From contig NZ_JAIXPP010000129.1 of the NCBI RefSeq assembly GCF_027486195.1, positions 1 to 64,000 of the forward strand: DNA of 64,000 nt. Direction: 5' to 3'. Positions 41,405-49,650 of this stretch are shown here, one piece after another. The notes beneath the pieces were generated by a model. That model was given only the letters and a program-made list of their open reading frames with translations. It was not told the origin of the DNA and searched no databases. This DNA is from Novosphingobium sp. (GTDB lineage: Bacteria > Pseudomonadota > Alphaproteobacteria > Sphingomonadales > Sphingomonadaceae). The position numbers and the translations under genes are program-made. The stretch's first letter is position 1, and the number at the start of each line of letters is the position of its first letter.

Positions 41405-41868
41405 AGGCGCACATCGGCACGGGTCTTGGCGGTTTCGAACACTTTCTGTTCAGCCACCACCGCCTCAGGGTCCTCGCCGCGCTCGGCCTTGGCGAAGACC
41501 ACCGTGCCGACCGGCTTCTGCTCGGTTCCGCCGTCTGGCCCGGCGATCCCGGTGATCGCCACGGCCACTGCCGCGCGCGAATGCTTGAGTGCGCCCTGCG
41601 CCATCGACCAGGCGACCGCTACCGAAACCGCGCCGAACGTGTCGATGAGGTCGGTCGAGACGCCGAGCATCTCGTGCTTGGCCTCGTTCGAATAGGTCAC
41701 GAAACCCCGGTCGACCACTGCGGACGAGCCGGCAATCTCGGTAAGCGCCGCCGCGACAAGCCCGCCGGTGCAGCTTTCGGCCACGGCGACCATCCGGCCG
41801 GCAGCCTTGTTTTCGGCAATCACCCGCGCGGCGAGCGTGGTCAGTTCAAGGGGGAGAAGCGTGTCCAT
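41365..41868 (-). CDS. pncC: CinA C-terminal-domain protein, nicotinamide-nucleotide amidase
   Basis: A 167-residue stand-alone CinA C-terminal domain. It contains VAVAESCTGGLVAAALTEIA, GFVTYSNEAKHEMLGVS, and AVAITGIAGPDGGTEQKPVG, the family signature. Homologues deamidate NMN to nicotinic acid mononucleotide, recycling NAD. ATG 41868 is chosen; the frame upstream overlaps the next gene and carries no conserved sequence. Its stop lies inside the 3' end of the convergent coq10-like gene (40-bp overlap). Confidence 0.92.
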   Translation of the reverse strand: MDTLLPLELTTLAARVIAENKAAGRMVAVAESCTGGLVAAALTEIAGSSAVVDRGFVTYSNEAKHEMLGVSTDLIDTFGAVSVAVAWSMAQGALKHSRAAVAVAITGIAGPDGGTEQKPVGTVVFAKAERGEDPEAVVAEQKVFETAKTRADVRLQAALVALELLLP

Positions 41869-41870
41869 GG

Positions 41871-42437
41871 TCAGGCCGCCGGGCAGATCGGCAGGTCGGA
41901 CTTCTTCGCCGCGCCCACCGCGCCGCGCACTTGCGGCTTGTCCGAGAGAACGAGGATGAACGTCACCAGCTCCGCCGTGTTTTCGGGGGGCAGGGGCGAT
42001 AGCAGCCGCGTCGCGCGCTCGATCGCCTTGCATTGGCCCGGCTTGATTCCCTTGGTCACCACGGCCGAGACCATGCCTTCCGCGAAAGGCTGCAGCGCCT
42101 CGTCCGAAAGGTTCGAGACGATATCCTTGAGCTTGTCGTCATTGCCGCCGAGCTTGACCAGCGCCGCGCGCGCTTCCGGCCAGGCCGCGCTCTTGCGCAC
42201 CGCATAGCGCTGCACCAGCGAGGTGCCCTGTGTCGCGAAATAGCCCTGCGGCGAGAGCTGCGGACGGCAGGCCTTCATCGTGGAATTCATCACCACCGGC
42301 AGCGCATAGGTCACAAGGCTCGTCACCTCGCGCTCACTGAGGCAGGCCGGTTCCTGCGCAGCCGCCACTTCGGCCGCGCCCAGCGAGACGAGCGCCGCGC
42401 CCCAGACCAGGTTCCCTATCAGCGACATCAACCGCAA
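41871..42437 (-). CDS. Exported protein of unknown function
   Basis: A 188-residue protein with a signal peptide (LIGNLVWGAALVSLGAAEVAAAQ). The mature part has cysteines in EPACLSE, MKACRPQL, PGQCKAIE and LPICPAA, which could form two disulfides in the periplasm. The rest is predicted helical. I do not recognise a family. It lies 5 bp after ispDF and 2 bp before cinA, so it is in one operon with them. Confidence 0.8.
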   Translation of the reverse strand: MRLMSLIGNLVWGAALVSLGAAEVAAAQEPACLSEREVTSLVTYALPVVMNSTMKACRPQLSPQGYFATQGTSLVQRYAVRKSAAWPEARAALVKLGGNDDKLKDIVSNLSDEALQPFAEGMVSAVVTKGIKPGQCKAIERATRLLSPLPPENTAELVTFILVLSDKPQVRGAVGAAKKSDLPICPAA

Positions 42438-42442
42438 CTCCT

Positions 42443-43600
42443 TCAGCCGCGCGCGATGACAGTGGCCACCGCCTGCGCCGCAATCCCTTCGCCGCGACCG
42501 GTGAAGCCGAGCCGCTCGGTGGTCGTCGCCTTGACGCTCACCGCAGCTATGTCAATCGCCAGAATCGAAGCGAGCCGTGCCCGCATGGCCGCCTTGTGCG
42601 GACCGATGCGCGGAGCCTCGCAGATGATCGTGACATCAACGTTGCCGATGGCATAACCCGCCCCGGCCACCAGTGTTCCCGCATGGGCAAGGAACCGGTC
42701 GGACGAGGCCCCCCGCCACTGCGGATCCGAAGGCGGGAAGTGATCACCGATATCGCCCGCCGCCACCGCGCCGAGCAGTGCATCGACCAACGCGTGGATC
42801 GCAACATCAGCATCAGAGTGCCCCGCAAGGCCCTTGGAATGCTCGATTTTCACGCCGCAGAGCCAAAGTTCCTCGCCTTCGGCAAGGCGGTGAACGTCGT
42901 AGCCCATGCCGGTGCGCACGGCGGGGTGTGTCATGCCGTCATCCTTCAGATCTTCCGCAAAGGTCACTTTCTTGAGCCGCTCGTCACCCGGAACGAGTGC
43001 GACCACCAGCCCCGCCGCTTCGGCAACGGCGGCATCATCACCTGCATCCGCAGCGCCGTCCCACGCCCGGTGCGCGGCAAGGATCGCATCGAAGCGGAAG
43101 GCCTGCGGGGTCTGCACGCGGTACAGACCATCGCGCTCGACAAAGGCCCCGCGCAAACCGTCTGCCCCGCGTACCACGCTGTCCACCACCGGCAGCACCG
43201 GAATGGCGCCGGGCTGGCCTTCGAGTGCCGCCACAAGCGCCGCAATCACCGCCTCCGAGAGATCAGGCCGCGCCGCATCGTGGATCAGCACATGGCCGGG
43301 CGCATCGCCTGCCAGCGCCTCCAGCCCCGCGCGCACCGATCCCTGCCGGCTCGCCGCACCGTGGACGAAACGAACGCCCGGCACCCCGGCGAGCGCTTCC
43401 ACTGCGGTGTCTTCCCAGTTCGCGGGGATCACCGCCACGATGGGCGAAACCCCCGCCTTGGCGAGCGCTTCGACCGAATGCCGCACCAACGGCTTTCCGC
43501 GCCACAGCGCAAACTGCTTCGGCACCGTTCCGCCCGCGCGCAGGCCTTGGCCGGCAGCGACGACAACAGCGGCGACGGATGCGGGGGACGGCGCGTTCAT
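42443..43600 (-). CDS. ispDF: Bifunctional IspD/IspF (MEP isoprenoid pathway)
   Basis: A 385-residue fusion of two non-adjacent enzymes of the methylerythritol-phosphate pathway. The IspD part (about 1-225) has VVVAAGQGLRAGGTVPKQF, HDAARPDLSE and the late FRFDAILAAHR. The IspF part (about 228-385) has GMGYDVHRLAEGEELWLCGV, AGHSDADVAIHALVDALLGA and KATTTERLGFTGRGEGI. This fusion is usual in alphaproteobacteria. ATG 43600 is preferred; 17 more codons are open upstream but are Cys-rich and unlike IspD. Divergent from dusB. Confidence 0.97.
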   Translation of the reverse strand: MNAPSPASVAAVVVAAGQGLRAGGTVPKQFALWRGKPLVRHSVEALAKAGVSPIVAVIPANWEDTAVEALAGVPGVRFVHGAASRQGSVRAGLEALAGDAPGHVLIHDAARPDLSEAVIAALVAALEGQPGAIPVLPVVDSVVRGADGLRGAFVERDGLYRVQTPQAFRFDAILAAHRAWDGAADAGDDAAVAEAAGLVVALVPGDERLKKVTFAEDLKDDGMTHPAVRTGMGYDVHRLAEGEELWLCGVKIEHSKGLAGHSDADVAIHALVDALLGAVAAGDIGDHFPPSDPQWRGASSDRFLAHAGTLVAGAGYAIGNVDVTIICEAPRIGPHKAAMRARLASILAIDIAAVSVKATTTERLGFTGRGEGIAAQAVATVIARG

Positions 43601-43674
43601 GCACCGCCCCTTACAGTCCTTGCCGCAAACCGCGCAATCGACTAAGCGCATGCCTCTTTTTTAGGCAGACCCCG

Positions 43675-44703
43675 ATGAGTGAACTTCCCGCCCCGCCCGA
43701 GCTCAAGCCGATCATGGTCGGCCCCGTGCGCATCGCGCAGCCTGTCGTGCTCGCGCCGATGACGGGCGTTTCGGATCTGCCGTTCCGCACCATGGTCCGC
43801 CGCTTCGGCTCGGGCCTCAACGTGACCGAAATGATCGCCAGCCCTGCCGCGATCCGCGAGACGCGCCAGTCGATCCAGAAGGCCGCTTGGCACCCGACCG
43901 AAGAGCCTGTCTCGATGCAGCTCATGGGCAACGAGCCTGCGCAAATGGCCGAAGCGGCGCGGATTTCCGAAGCCAAGGGCGCGGCGATCATCGATATCAA
44001 CATGGGCTGCCCGGTGCGCAAGATCGTCAGCGGCGATTGCGGTTCGGCGCTGATGCGCGACATCCCGCTCGCCACCGCGCTGATCGAAGCGACGGTCAAG
44101 GCGGTCAAGGTTCCGGTCACGGTCAAGATGCGCATGGGCTGGTGCCATGACAGCCTCAATGCCCCCGAGCTTGCGCGCATTGCGCAAGACCTTGGCGCTC
44201 AGATGATCACCGTCCACGGACGCACCCGCAACCAGATGTACAAGGGTTCAGCCGACTGGCGCTTCGTGCGCCGCGTGAAGGACGCCGTCTCGATCCCCGT
44301 GATCGTCAACGGCGATATCTGCGGGATCGAGGATGCCGCGCAGGCCATCGAGCAGAGCGGCGCAGACGGCCTGATGATCGGGCGCGGCGCCTATGGCCGC
44401 CCGTGGCTGCTCGGCCAGGTCATGCACTGGCTGGATACCGGCGAATATCGCGCTGATCCGACCATCGCCGAACAATATGCCCTGATCACAGAGCATTACC
44501 ACACCATGCTCGAGCACTATGGCACGGTGACAGGCGTAAACATGGCGCGCAAGCACCTCGGCTGGTACACCAAGGGCCTTCCCGGGTCGGCCGAGTTCCG
44601 CAACCGCGTGAACTTCATCGACGATCCCAAGGCCGTGCTCGCCGCACTGGCTGAATTCTACGGCCGCGCCATGGCTGCCCCCGCAAACCGCGCGGCGGCA
44701 TGA
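43675..44703 (+). CDS. dusB: tRNA-dihydrouridine synthase B (NifR3)
   Basis: A 342-residue FMN enzyme that reduces uridines in the D-loop of tRNA. It shows VVLAPMTGVSDLPFR, PVSMQLMGNEP, the catalytic cysteine region INMGCPVRKIVSGDCGSALM, TVHGRTRNQMYKG, and GADGLMIGRGAYGRPW. It is the first gene of the classical alphaproteobacterial nifR3-ntrBC operon. ATG 43675 is followed directly by the conserved start; the long open frame upstream is antisense to ispDF. The stop overlaps ntrB by 4 bp. Confidence 0.96.
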   Translation: MSELPAPPELKPIMVGPVRIAQPVVLAPMTGVSDLPFRTMVRRFGSGLNVTEMIASPAAIRETRQSIQKAAWHPTEEPVSMQLMGNEPAQMAEAARISEAKGAAIIDINMGCPVRKIVSGDCGSALMRDIPLATALIEATVKAVKVPVTVKMRMGWCHDSLNAPELARIAQDLGAQMITVHGRTRNQMYKGSADWRFVRRVKDAVSIPVIVNGDICGIEDAAQAIEQSGADGLMIGRGAYGRPWLLGQVMHWLDTGEYRADPTIAEQYALITEHYHTMLEHYGTVTGVNMARKHLGWYTKGLPGSAEFRNRVNFIDDPKAVLAALAEFYGRAMAAPANRAAA

Positions 44704-45815
44704 GCGGTCCGGCCGACTGGCGCAAGGTCGGCGACAGCTCGCGGCCCGACGCCAAGCGCATCGTTGCCAGCCTACCGCTGGCGGTGTTCACGCTTGCGCC
44801 CGATCTGACCATCGCCGCCGCCAACCCCGCCGCCGAACAGCTGGCAGGGCAGGGCGCCCGCAGGCTCTTCGGCAAGGTTGTTGAGGATGTCTTCGCCTTC
44901 GAGGAGCCGCTCATCCTGCGCCGCCTCGCCGAGGGTGAGGCCCAGCTTCTGGCACGCGATTCGCTCGTCCGCATCCTCGGTGCACCCGCGCGCCGGATCG
45001 ACGTCATGACATCGCCGGTAGCCTATTGCCCGGGCTGGCAGCTTCTCGCACTCAGCGAAGGTGTCGGCGTAGAGGCGCTTTCCGGCGACGGCGGCGGTGC
45101 CGGGGCGGGTGAGGGCACGCCGCTGCGCGCGCCCGAGGTGCTCGCCCACGAAATCAAGAACCCGCTCGCCGGTATCCGCGGCGCCGCGCAGTTGCTTGGC
45201 CGCAAGCTGGGCGAAACCGACCGCGCGCTGACCGAGCTGATAACCGGCGAAGTCGACCGCATCGCCAAGCTCGTCGACCAGATGCAATCGCTCTCCCGCC
45301 GGGGCCGCGAGCCGGGAACGGCCTGCAATCTCCACGAAGCGGTGCGCCGCGCACAGGCCGTGGTGGCCGCCGGGCATGGCGGGTTCGTGGTCGAGGAGGA
45401 GTTCGATCCCTCACTCCCGCCGGTCATGGCCAATCCCGATGCGCTGGTGCAGGTCCTCCTCAACCTCTTCACCAATGCGCGGGAAGCTTGCGAAACCGCA
45501 CGCGAGCCGCGCATTGCCGTGCGCACGCGCTTCGCCAGCGGCATCCAGCTCCATGCCGGCCCCGGGGGCAAGCCGCTGCGCCTACCGATCGAGCTGCGCG
45601 TCAGCGACAATGGCCCCGGCATCGATCCGGCGCTGCGCGATCACATCTTCGATCCCTTCGTGACGGGCAAGAAGAACGGGCAGGGCCTGGGTCTCGCGCT
45701 CGTCCAGAAGCTGGTGCGCGAGATGAACGGACGCGTGACGCACGACCGCGACGATCTGCGCGGATGGACGCACTTTCGCTTGCACCTGCCCGTTGCTGGA
45801 AGCGCCAAGCCATGA
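44700..45815 (+). CDS. ntrB: Nitrogen regulation sensor histidine kinase NtrB
   Basis: A 371-residue soluble kinase. A PAS domain covers about residues 20-120, then a Gly-rich linker, the phospho-acceptor motif LAHEIKNPLAGIRGAAQLL (His150) and a HATPase domain (LLNLFTNAREACE, SDNGPGIDPALRDHIFDPF, GQGLGLALVQKL). It phosphorylates or dephosphorylates NtrC according to PII proteins. It overlaps dusB and ntrC by 4 bp each, so all are coupled. Confidence 0.96.
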   Translation: MSGPADWRKVGDSSRPDAKRIVASLPLAVFTLAPDLTIAAANPAAEQLAGQGARRLFGKVVEDVFAFEEPLILRRLAEGEAQLLARDSLVRILGAPARRIDVMTSPVAYCPGWQLLALSEGVGVEALSGDGGGAGAGEGTPLRAPEVLAHEIKNPLAGIRGAAQLLGRKLGETDRALTELITGEVDRIAKLVDQMQSLSRRGREPGTACNLHEAVRRAQAVVAAGHGGFVVEEEFDPSLPPVMANPDALVQVLLNLFTNAREACETAREPRIAVRTRFASGIQLHAGPGGKPLRLPIELRVSDNGPGIDPALRDHIFDPFVTGKKNGQGLGLALVQKLVREMNGRVTHDRDDLRGWTHFRLHLPVAGSAKP

Positions 45816-47245
45816 AGAGCCGCATCCTTCTTGTCGAAGATGACGCCTCCATCGCGCTCGTCATCACCGCCGCGCTCGAGGCCGAGGGATACGATGTCTG
45901 GCGCTGCGCTTCGATTGCTGATCGTGATGGGCTGCTGGCGGAGCGACAGTACGGCCTGATGCTCACCGACGTAGTGCTGACCGACGGCGACGGCATGGAA
46001 ACGCTGGGCCGCGTGCGCGAGGCTGCCCCGCACATGCCGGTGATCATTCTCTCGGCGCAGAACACGCTCGATACCGCCGTGCGCGCAAGCGATACCGGCG
46101 CTTTCGAGTACTTTCCCAAGCCTTTCGATCTCGATGAACTGGTCCGCACCGTGCGGCAGGCGATTGGCGCCAGCGAGAGTGCCAGCCTCGATGACGTGGC
46201 GGAAGACGTTGCCCCCGGCCTGCCGCTCGTCGGCCGCAGCCTTGCGATGCAGACGGTCTACCGGATGATCACGCGCGTGCTGCGCAATGATCTGACCGTG
46301 CTGATCCTTGGCGAATCCGGCACCGGCAAGGAACTGGTGGCCGAGGCGATCCACCAGCTAGGCAAGCGTAGCGCGGGTCCCTTCGTGGCCGTCAACACCG
46401 CCGCCATTCCCAGCGACCTCATCGAAAGCGAGCTTTTCGGCCACGAGAAGGGCGCCTTCACGGGTGCCGTCACCCGCCGCATCGGCAAGTTCGAGCAGGC
46501 GCGCGGCGGCACGCTCTTCCTCGACGAGATTGGCGACATGCCGCTGGAGGCGCAGACCCGGCTGCTGCGCGCGTTGCAATCGGGCCGCATCCGCCGTGTC
46601 GGCGGGACCGAGGAAATCACGCTCGATTGCCGCATCGTCGCGGCAACCAACCGCGATCTCGAGCCGATGATCGCCGCCGGCATGTTCCGCGAGGATCTCT
46701 ACTACCGGCTCGCTGTCGTGCCGATTTCGCTGCCGCCCTTGCGGGAGCGGGCCGATGACATCGAAGCGCTGGCCCGCCACTTCCTCGTCCGCGCTGCGGG
46801 GGAGGGGCTGCCCCGCCGCCAGTTGACCGCAGCCGGAGCCGCGCTGCTGGCACGCCAGCCCTGGCGCGGCAACGTGCGCGAACTGCGCAATTTCGTCTAT
46901 CGCCTTGCGCTGCTCGCCCGCGACGAAGTGATCGATGCGGCGACCATCGAGCCGCTGCTGGCGCAGGACCGCGCGCAGCCGCAACCCGGCCCTGCCGCAT
47001 CTGCCGTCGCCGCCGATTTCGCCGAAGCGCTGGCCAACTGGCTCGTGCAGGAAGAGCCGGGCGAGGGCGAACTCTACAGTGCCGCCCTTGCTGCGTTCGA
47101 GCGCCCGCTGTTCCTGCATGCGCTAGCGGCTACTGGCGGCAACCAGCTGCGCGCTGCGCGCCTGCTCGGGATAAACCGCAACACGTTGCGCAAGCGCCTG
47201 TCCGAACTGTCGATCGATCCCGAGGAAGCGGTCGCGCGCGGCTGA
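45812..47245 (+). CDS. ntrC: Nitrogen regulation response regulator NtrC
   Basis: A 477-residue sigma-54 activator. The receiver domain (phospho-site Asp53 in MLTDVVLTDGDG) is followed by the AAA+ domain with Walker A GESGTGKE (167-174), the sigma-54 contact loop GAFTGA (214-219), Walker B GGTLFLDEIGDM, and a C-terminal Fis-type helix-turn-helix (GNQLRAARLLGINRNTLRKR). All functional motifs are present, unlike in NtrX downstream. It probably activates glnA, amt and other nitrogen genes when N is short. Confidence 0.96.
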   Translation: MKSRILLVEDDASIALVITAALEAEGYDVWRCASIADRDGLLAERQYGLMLTDVVLTDGDGMETLGRVREAAPHMPVIILSAQNTLDTAVRASDTGAFEYFPKPFDLDELVRTVRQAIGASESASLDDVAEDVAPGLPLVGRSLAMQTVYRMITRVLRNDLTVLILGESGTGKELVAEAIHQLGKRSAGPFVAVNTAAIPSDLIESELFGHEKGAFTGAVTRRIGKFEQARGGTLFLDEIGDMPLEAQTRLLRALQSGRIRRVGGTEEITLDCRIVAATNRDLEPMIAAGMFREDLYYRLAVVPISLPPLRERADDIEALARHFLVRAAGEGLPRRQLTAAGAALLARQPWRGNVRELRNFVYRLALLARDEVIDAATIEPLLAQDRAQPQPGPAASAVAADFAEALANWLVQEEPGEGELYSAALAAFERPLFLHALAATGGNQLRAARLLGINRNTLRKRLSELSIDPEEAVARG

Positions 47246-47318
47246 CGGCTTCTGGAACCCCGTCACCCGGGGGCCACATGTCGTTTGCCGCGATTACAGG
47301 TAGTTTCGTCGATTCGGC

Positions 47319-47332
47319 TTGCAATGGTGCAA
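47319..47332. promoter_or_regulatory. Palindrome upstream of ntrY
   Basis: TTGCAATGGTGCAA is a perfect 5-bp inverted repeat around 4 bp. It recalls NtrC-type TGCACC/GGTGCA half-sites but is shorter. It lies in the 111-bp gap between ntrC and ntrY and could be a binding site for NtrC or NtrX. Weak evidence. Confidence 0.25.
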
Positions 47333-47356
47333 CAGCAGTGTTGTACATCCGCAACG

Positions 47357-49624
47357 ATGATTCAGAACGGCAAAGGCGGCATGCGGCGCTCACCGAGGTG
47401 GTATCGCCGCCTTCTGGTGATGATGCGCCGCGCCAACGTTTTCCTGCTGCTGGAAATGACCGCGACCATGGCGCTGGCGCTGATGGTCACCGTCACCTGG
47501 ATGGCGCTTTCCTCCAACGGCAACGCCAACCAACTGCTGCCCTCGCGGCTCACCGCCAGCCTGCTGATCGGTACTCTTGTGCCCGCGATGGCACTGATCG
47601 TGCTCATCGGCCGCCGGCTCGCGCTGCGCCGCGCAGCGCGCAGCGTGCTGGGAAGCAGCGGGCGGCTGCACGTGCGGCTCGTCTGGCTCTTCTCGCTCAT
47701 CGCCGCGATCCCCACACTGCTCGTGGTGGTCTTTGCCTCGCTGCTGTTCCAGTCAGGGGTCGAGTTCTGGTTCTCCGACAACTCGCGCGGCATGCTCGAA
47801 AATGCCAACAGCCTCGCGCGGGGCTACTATGCGGACAAGCTGCGCGATGTCGGCAACGAAAGCGTCGCGATGGCGGGGGACCTGCGCGATTATCTGGGGC
47901 AGGCAGCGATCACCAGCCAGGAGTTCGCCGAGGGCTATTCGTGGCAGGTCATCAACCGCAGGCTCAACGAATCCGCGATCATCGAGAAGGGCCCTGACGG
48001 CACCCTGCGCACCGCTGCCATTGTCGATCCGGCGCGCAGTGAGCAGCGCGAGCGGATCACGCCTGCGGAACTCGCGCGGATCGATGGGGGCGAACCCGTC
48101 GTCGTCACCGCTTCGGCCGCCCGGATCGAGGCGGTGACCCCGGTCGACCGGACGCGCGGCATCTACCTCTATGTCGCTCGCAATTCCGATCAGCTGGCGC
48201 TCAACCAGTGGCAGCGTGCGCAAAGCGTGCTCAAGGCCTACGATTTCCTCTCCCGCCGCGCCCGCGCGCTGCAGTTGCGGTTCAACATCGCGCTGCTGGT
48301 GATCAGCCTTGCGCTCGTTGCGCTCGCCGTATGGGTCGCGCTGCGCTTTGCCGATCGGCAGGTGGCCCCGCTGATCGAACTCGTCTCGGCCGCGCGCAAT
48401 GTCGGCAGCGGCAATTTCGAGATGCGCGTACAGCCTGGCAACGGTACCGACGAGGTCGGCCTGCTCGCCCGCGCGTTCAACCGCATGACTGCGCAGCTGG
48501 AGGCGCAGACCCAGGCCCTCGTCAGCGCCAATGCCCAGCTCGAAGTGCGCCGCGCGTTCATCGAAGCGGTGCTGGAATCGATCACGGCGGGCATCGTCTC
48601 GATCGACCGCGAAGGCGCGATCCGCCTGATGAACAGCTCGGCCCAGACCTTGCTGCAGCCAGCGCGGGCGGATGAAAACGTCCCCAATCCCATCGGCGCA
48701 CCGCTGGCCGATATCGCGCCGCAGCTGGCCCAGTTCGTCGCCGGTGGCGAGCGCAGCGGCGTTGTTCACTATGCCAAGGGCGGGGACCTGCTGACACTGG
48801 CCGTCAAGGTCACGGCAGACCGCAACGGCCACGTAATCACCTTCGAGGACATCACCCGCCAGCTGCTCGACCAGCGCCGCGCGGCATGGTCCGACGTTGC
48901 CCGCCGCATTGCGCACGAGATCAAGAATCCGCTGACCCCGATCCAGCTGGCGACCGAACGCCTCAAACGCCGCTACCGCCGCCAGATCGAGACCGACCCC
49001 GAACTGTTCGAGGAACTGACCGCCACGATCATCCGTCAGGTCGGCGATCTGAGGCAGATGGTGGACGAGTTTTCATCGTTTGCGCGCCTGCCCAAGCCAG
49101 TGTTCCGCGCGGAGGATGCCAGCGATCTCGTCCGGCAGGCGCTGTTCTTGCAAGAAGTGGCACACAGCGACATCACCTTTACCTTCGAGGGCGAGGCGCA
49201 GGTGCCTGTCGAGGCCGACCGCCACCAGATCGGCCAGGCGATGACCAATGTGCTCAAGAACGCCATCGAAGCGATCGAGCAACGTGCAAGGGCAGAAGAT
49301 ATCGCCTATCGCGGCCGCATCGCGGTGAGCCTCGCCGCAGACCGTCATGCCGTCACCGTCACCATCGCCGACAATGGTGTTGGGCTGCCGGCCGAACGCG
49401 ACCGCATTCTCGAACCCTACATGACGACGCGCGAGAAGGGCACCGGGCTCGGCCTCGCGATCGTCAACAAGATCGTCGAGGAGCATGGCGGCGCCATGGC
49501 GTTCGCTCCCAATGAAGCGGGCGGCACTTCGGTCATCATGCGCTTTGCGCGCAATCCCATCGCGGCAGAGGCCGTCACCGATACGCCGGCAGCCCCTGCC
49601 ACGTCCGTTCCCGTCAACCGCTAG
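47357..49624 (+). CDS. ntrY: Membrane sensor histidine kinase NtrY
   Basis: A 755-residue inner-membrane kinase. Three hydrophobic segments near the N-terminus precede a periplasmic sensor region, and another membrane segment follows (FNIALLVISLALVALAVWVA). A HAMP domain, a PAS domain, the H-box RRIAHEIKNPLTPIQLATER (His520) and a HATPase domain (KGTGLGLAIVNKIVEEHGG) complete it. It pairs with NtrX, linking nitrogen and, in some bacteria, redox sensing. The start is uncertain: ATG 47357 has no clear Shine-Dalgarno, while ATG 47381 follows AAAGG and would be 8 residues shorter. Confidence 0.95.
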   Translation: MIQNGKGGMRRSPRWYRRLLVMMRRANVFLLLEMTATMALALMVTVTWMALSSNGNANQLLPSRLTASLLIGTLVPAMALIVLIGRRLALRRAARSVLGSSGRLHVRLVWLFSLIAAIPTLLVVVFASLLFQSGVEFWFSDNSRGMLENANSLARGYYADKLRDVGNESVAMAGDLRDYLGQAAITSQEFAEGYSWQVINRRLNESAIIEKGPDGTLRTAAIVDPARSEQRERITPAELARIDGGEPVVVTASAARIEAVTPVDRTRGIYLYVARNSDQLALNQWQRAQSVLKAYDFLSRRARALQLRFNIALLVISLALVALAVWVALRFADRQVAPLIELVSAARNVGSGNFEMRVQPGNGTDEVGLLARAFNRMTAQLEAQTQALVSANAQLEVRRAFIEAVLESITAGIVSIDREGAIRLMNSSAQTLLQPARADENVPNPIGAPLADIAPQLAQFVAGGERSGVVHYAKGGDLLTLAVKVTADRNGHVITFEDITRQLLDQRRAAWSDVARRIAHEIKNPLTPIQLATERLKRRYRRQIETDPELFEELTATIIRQVGDLRQMVDEFSSFARLPKPVFRAEDASDLVRQALFLQEVAHSDITFTFEGEAQVPVEADRHQIGQAMTNVLKNAIEAIEQRARAEDIAYRGRIAVSLAADRHAVTVTIADNGVGLPAERDRILEPYMTTREKGTGLGLAIVNKIVEEHGGAMAFAPNEAGGTSVIMRFARNPIAAEAVTDTPAAPATSVPVNR

Positions 49625-49650
49625 ACCAGACCTTCAGGACCAACCGACCA

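Noticed and set aside
40943..41868. Coq10/RatA-like gene next to cinA as a toxin-antitoxin pair
   Set aside because: The two genes are convergent, both are metabolic families, and no RatB partner is present.
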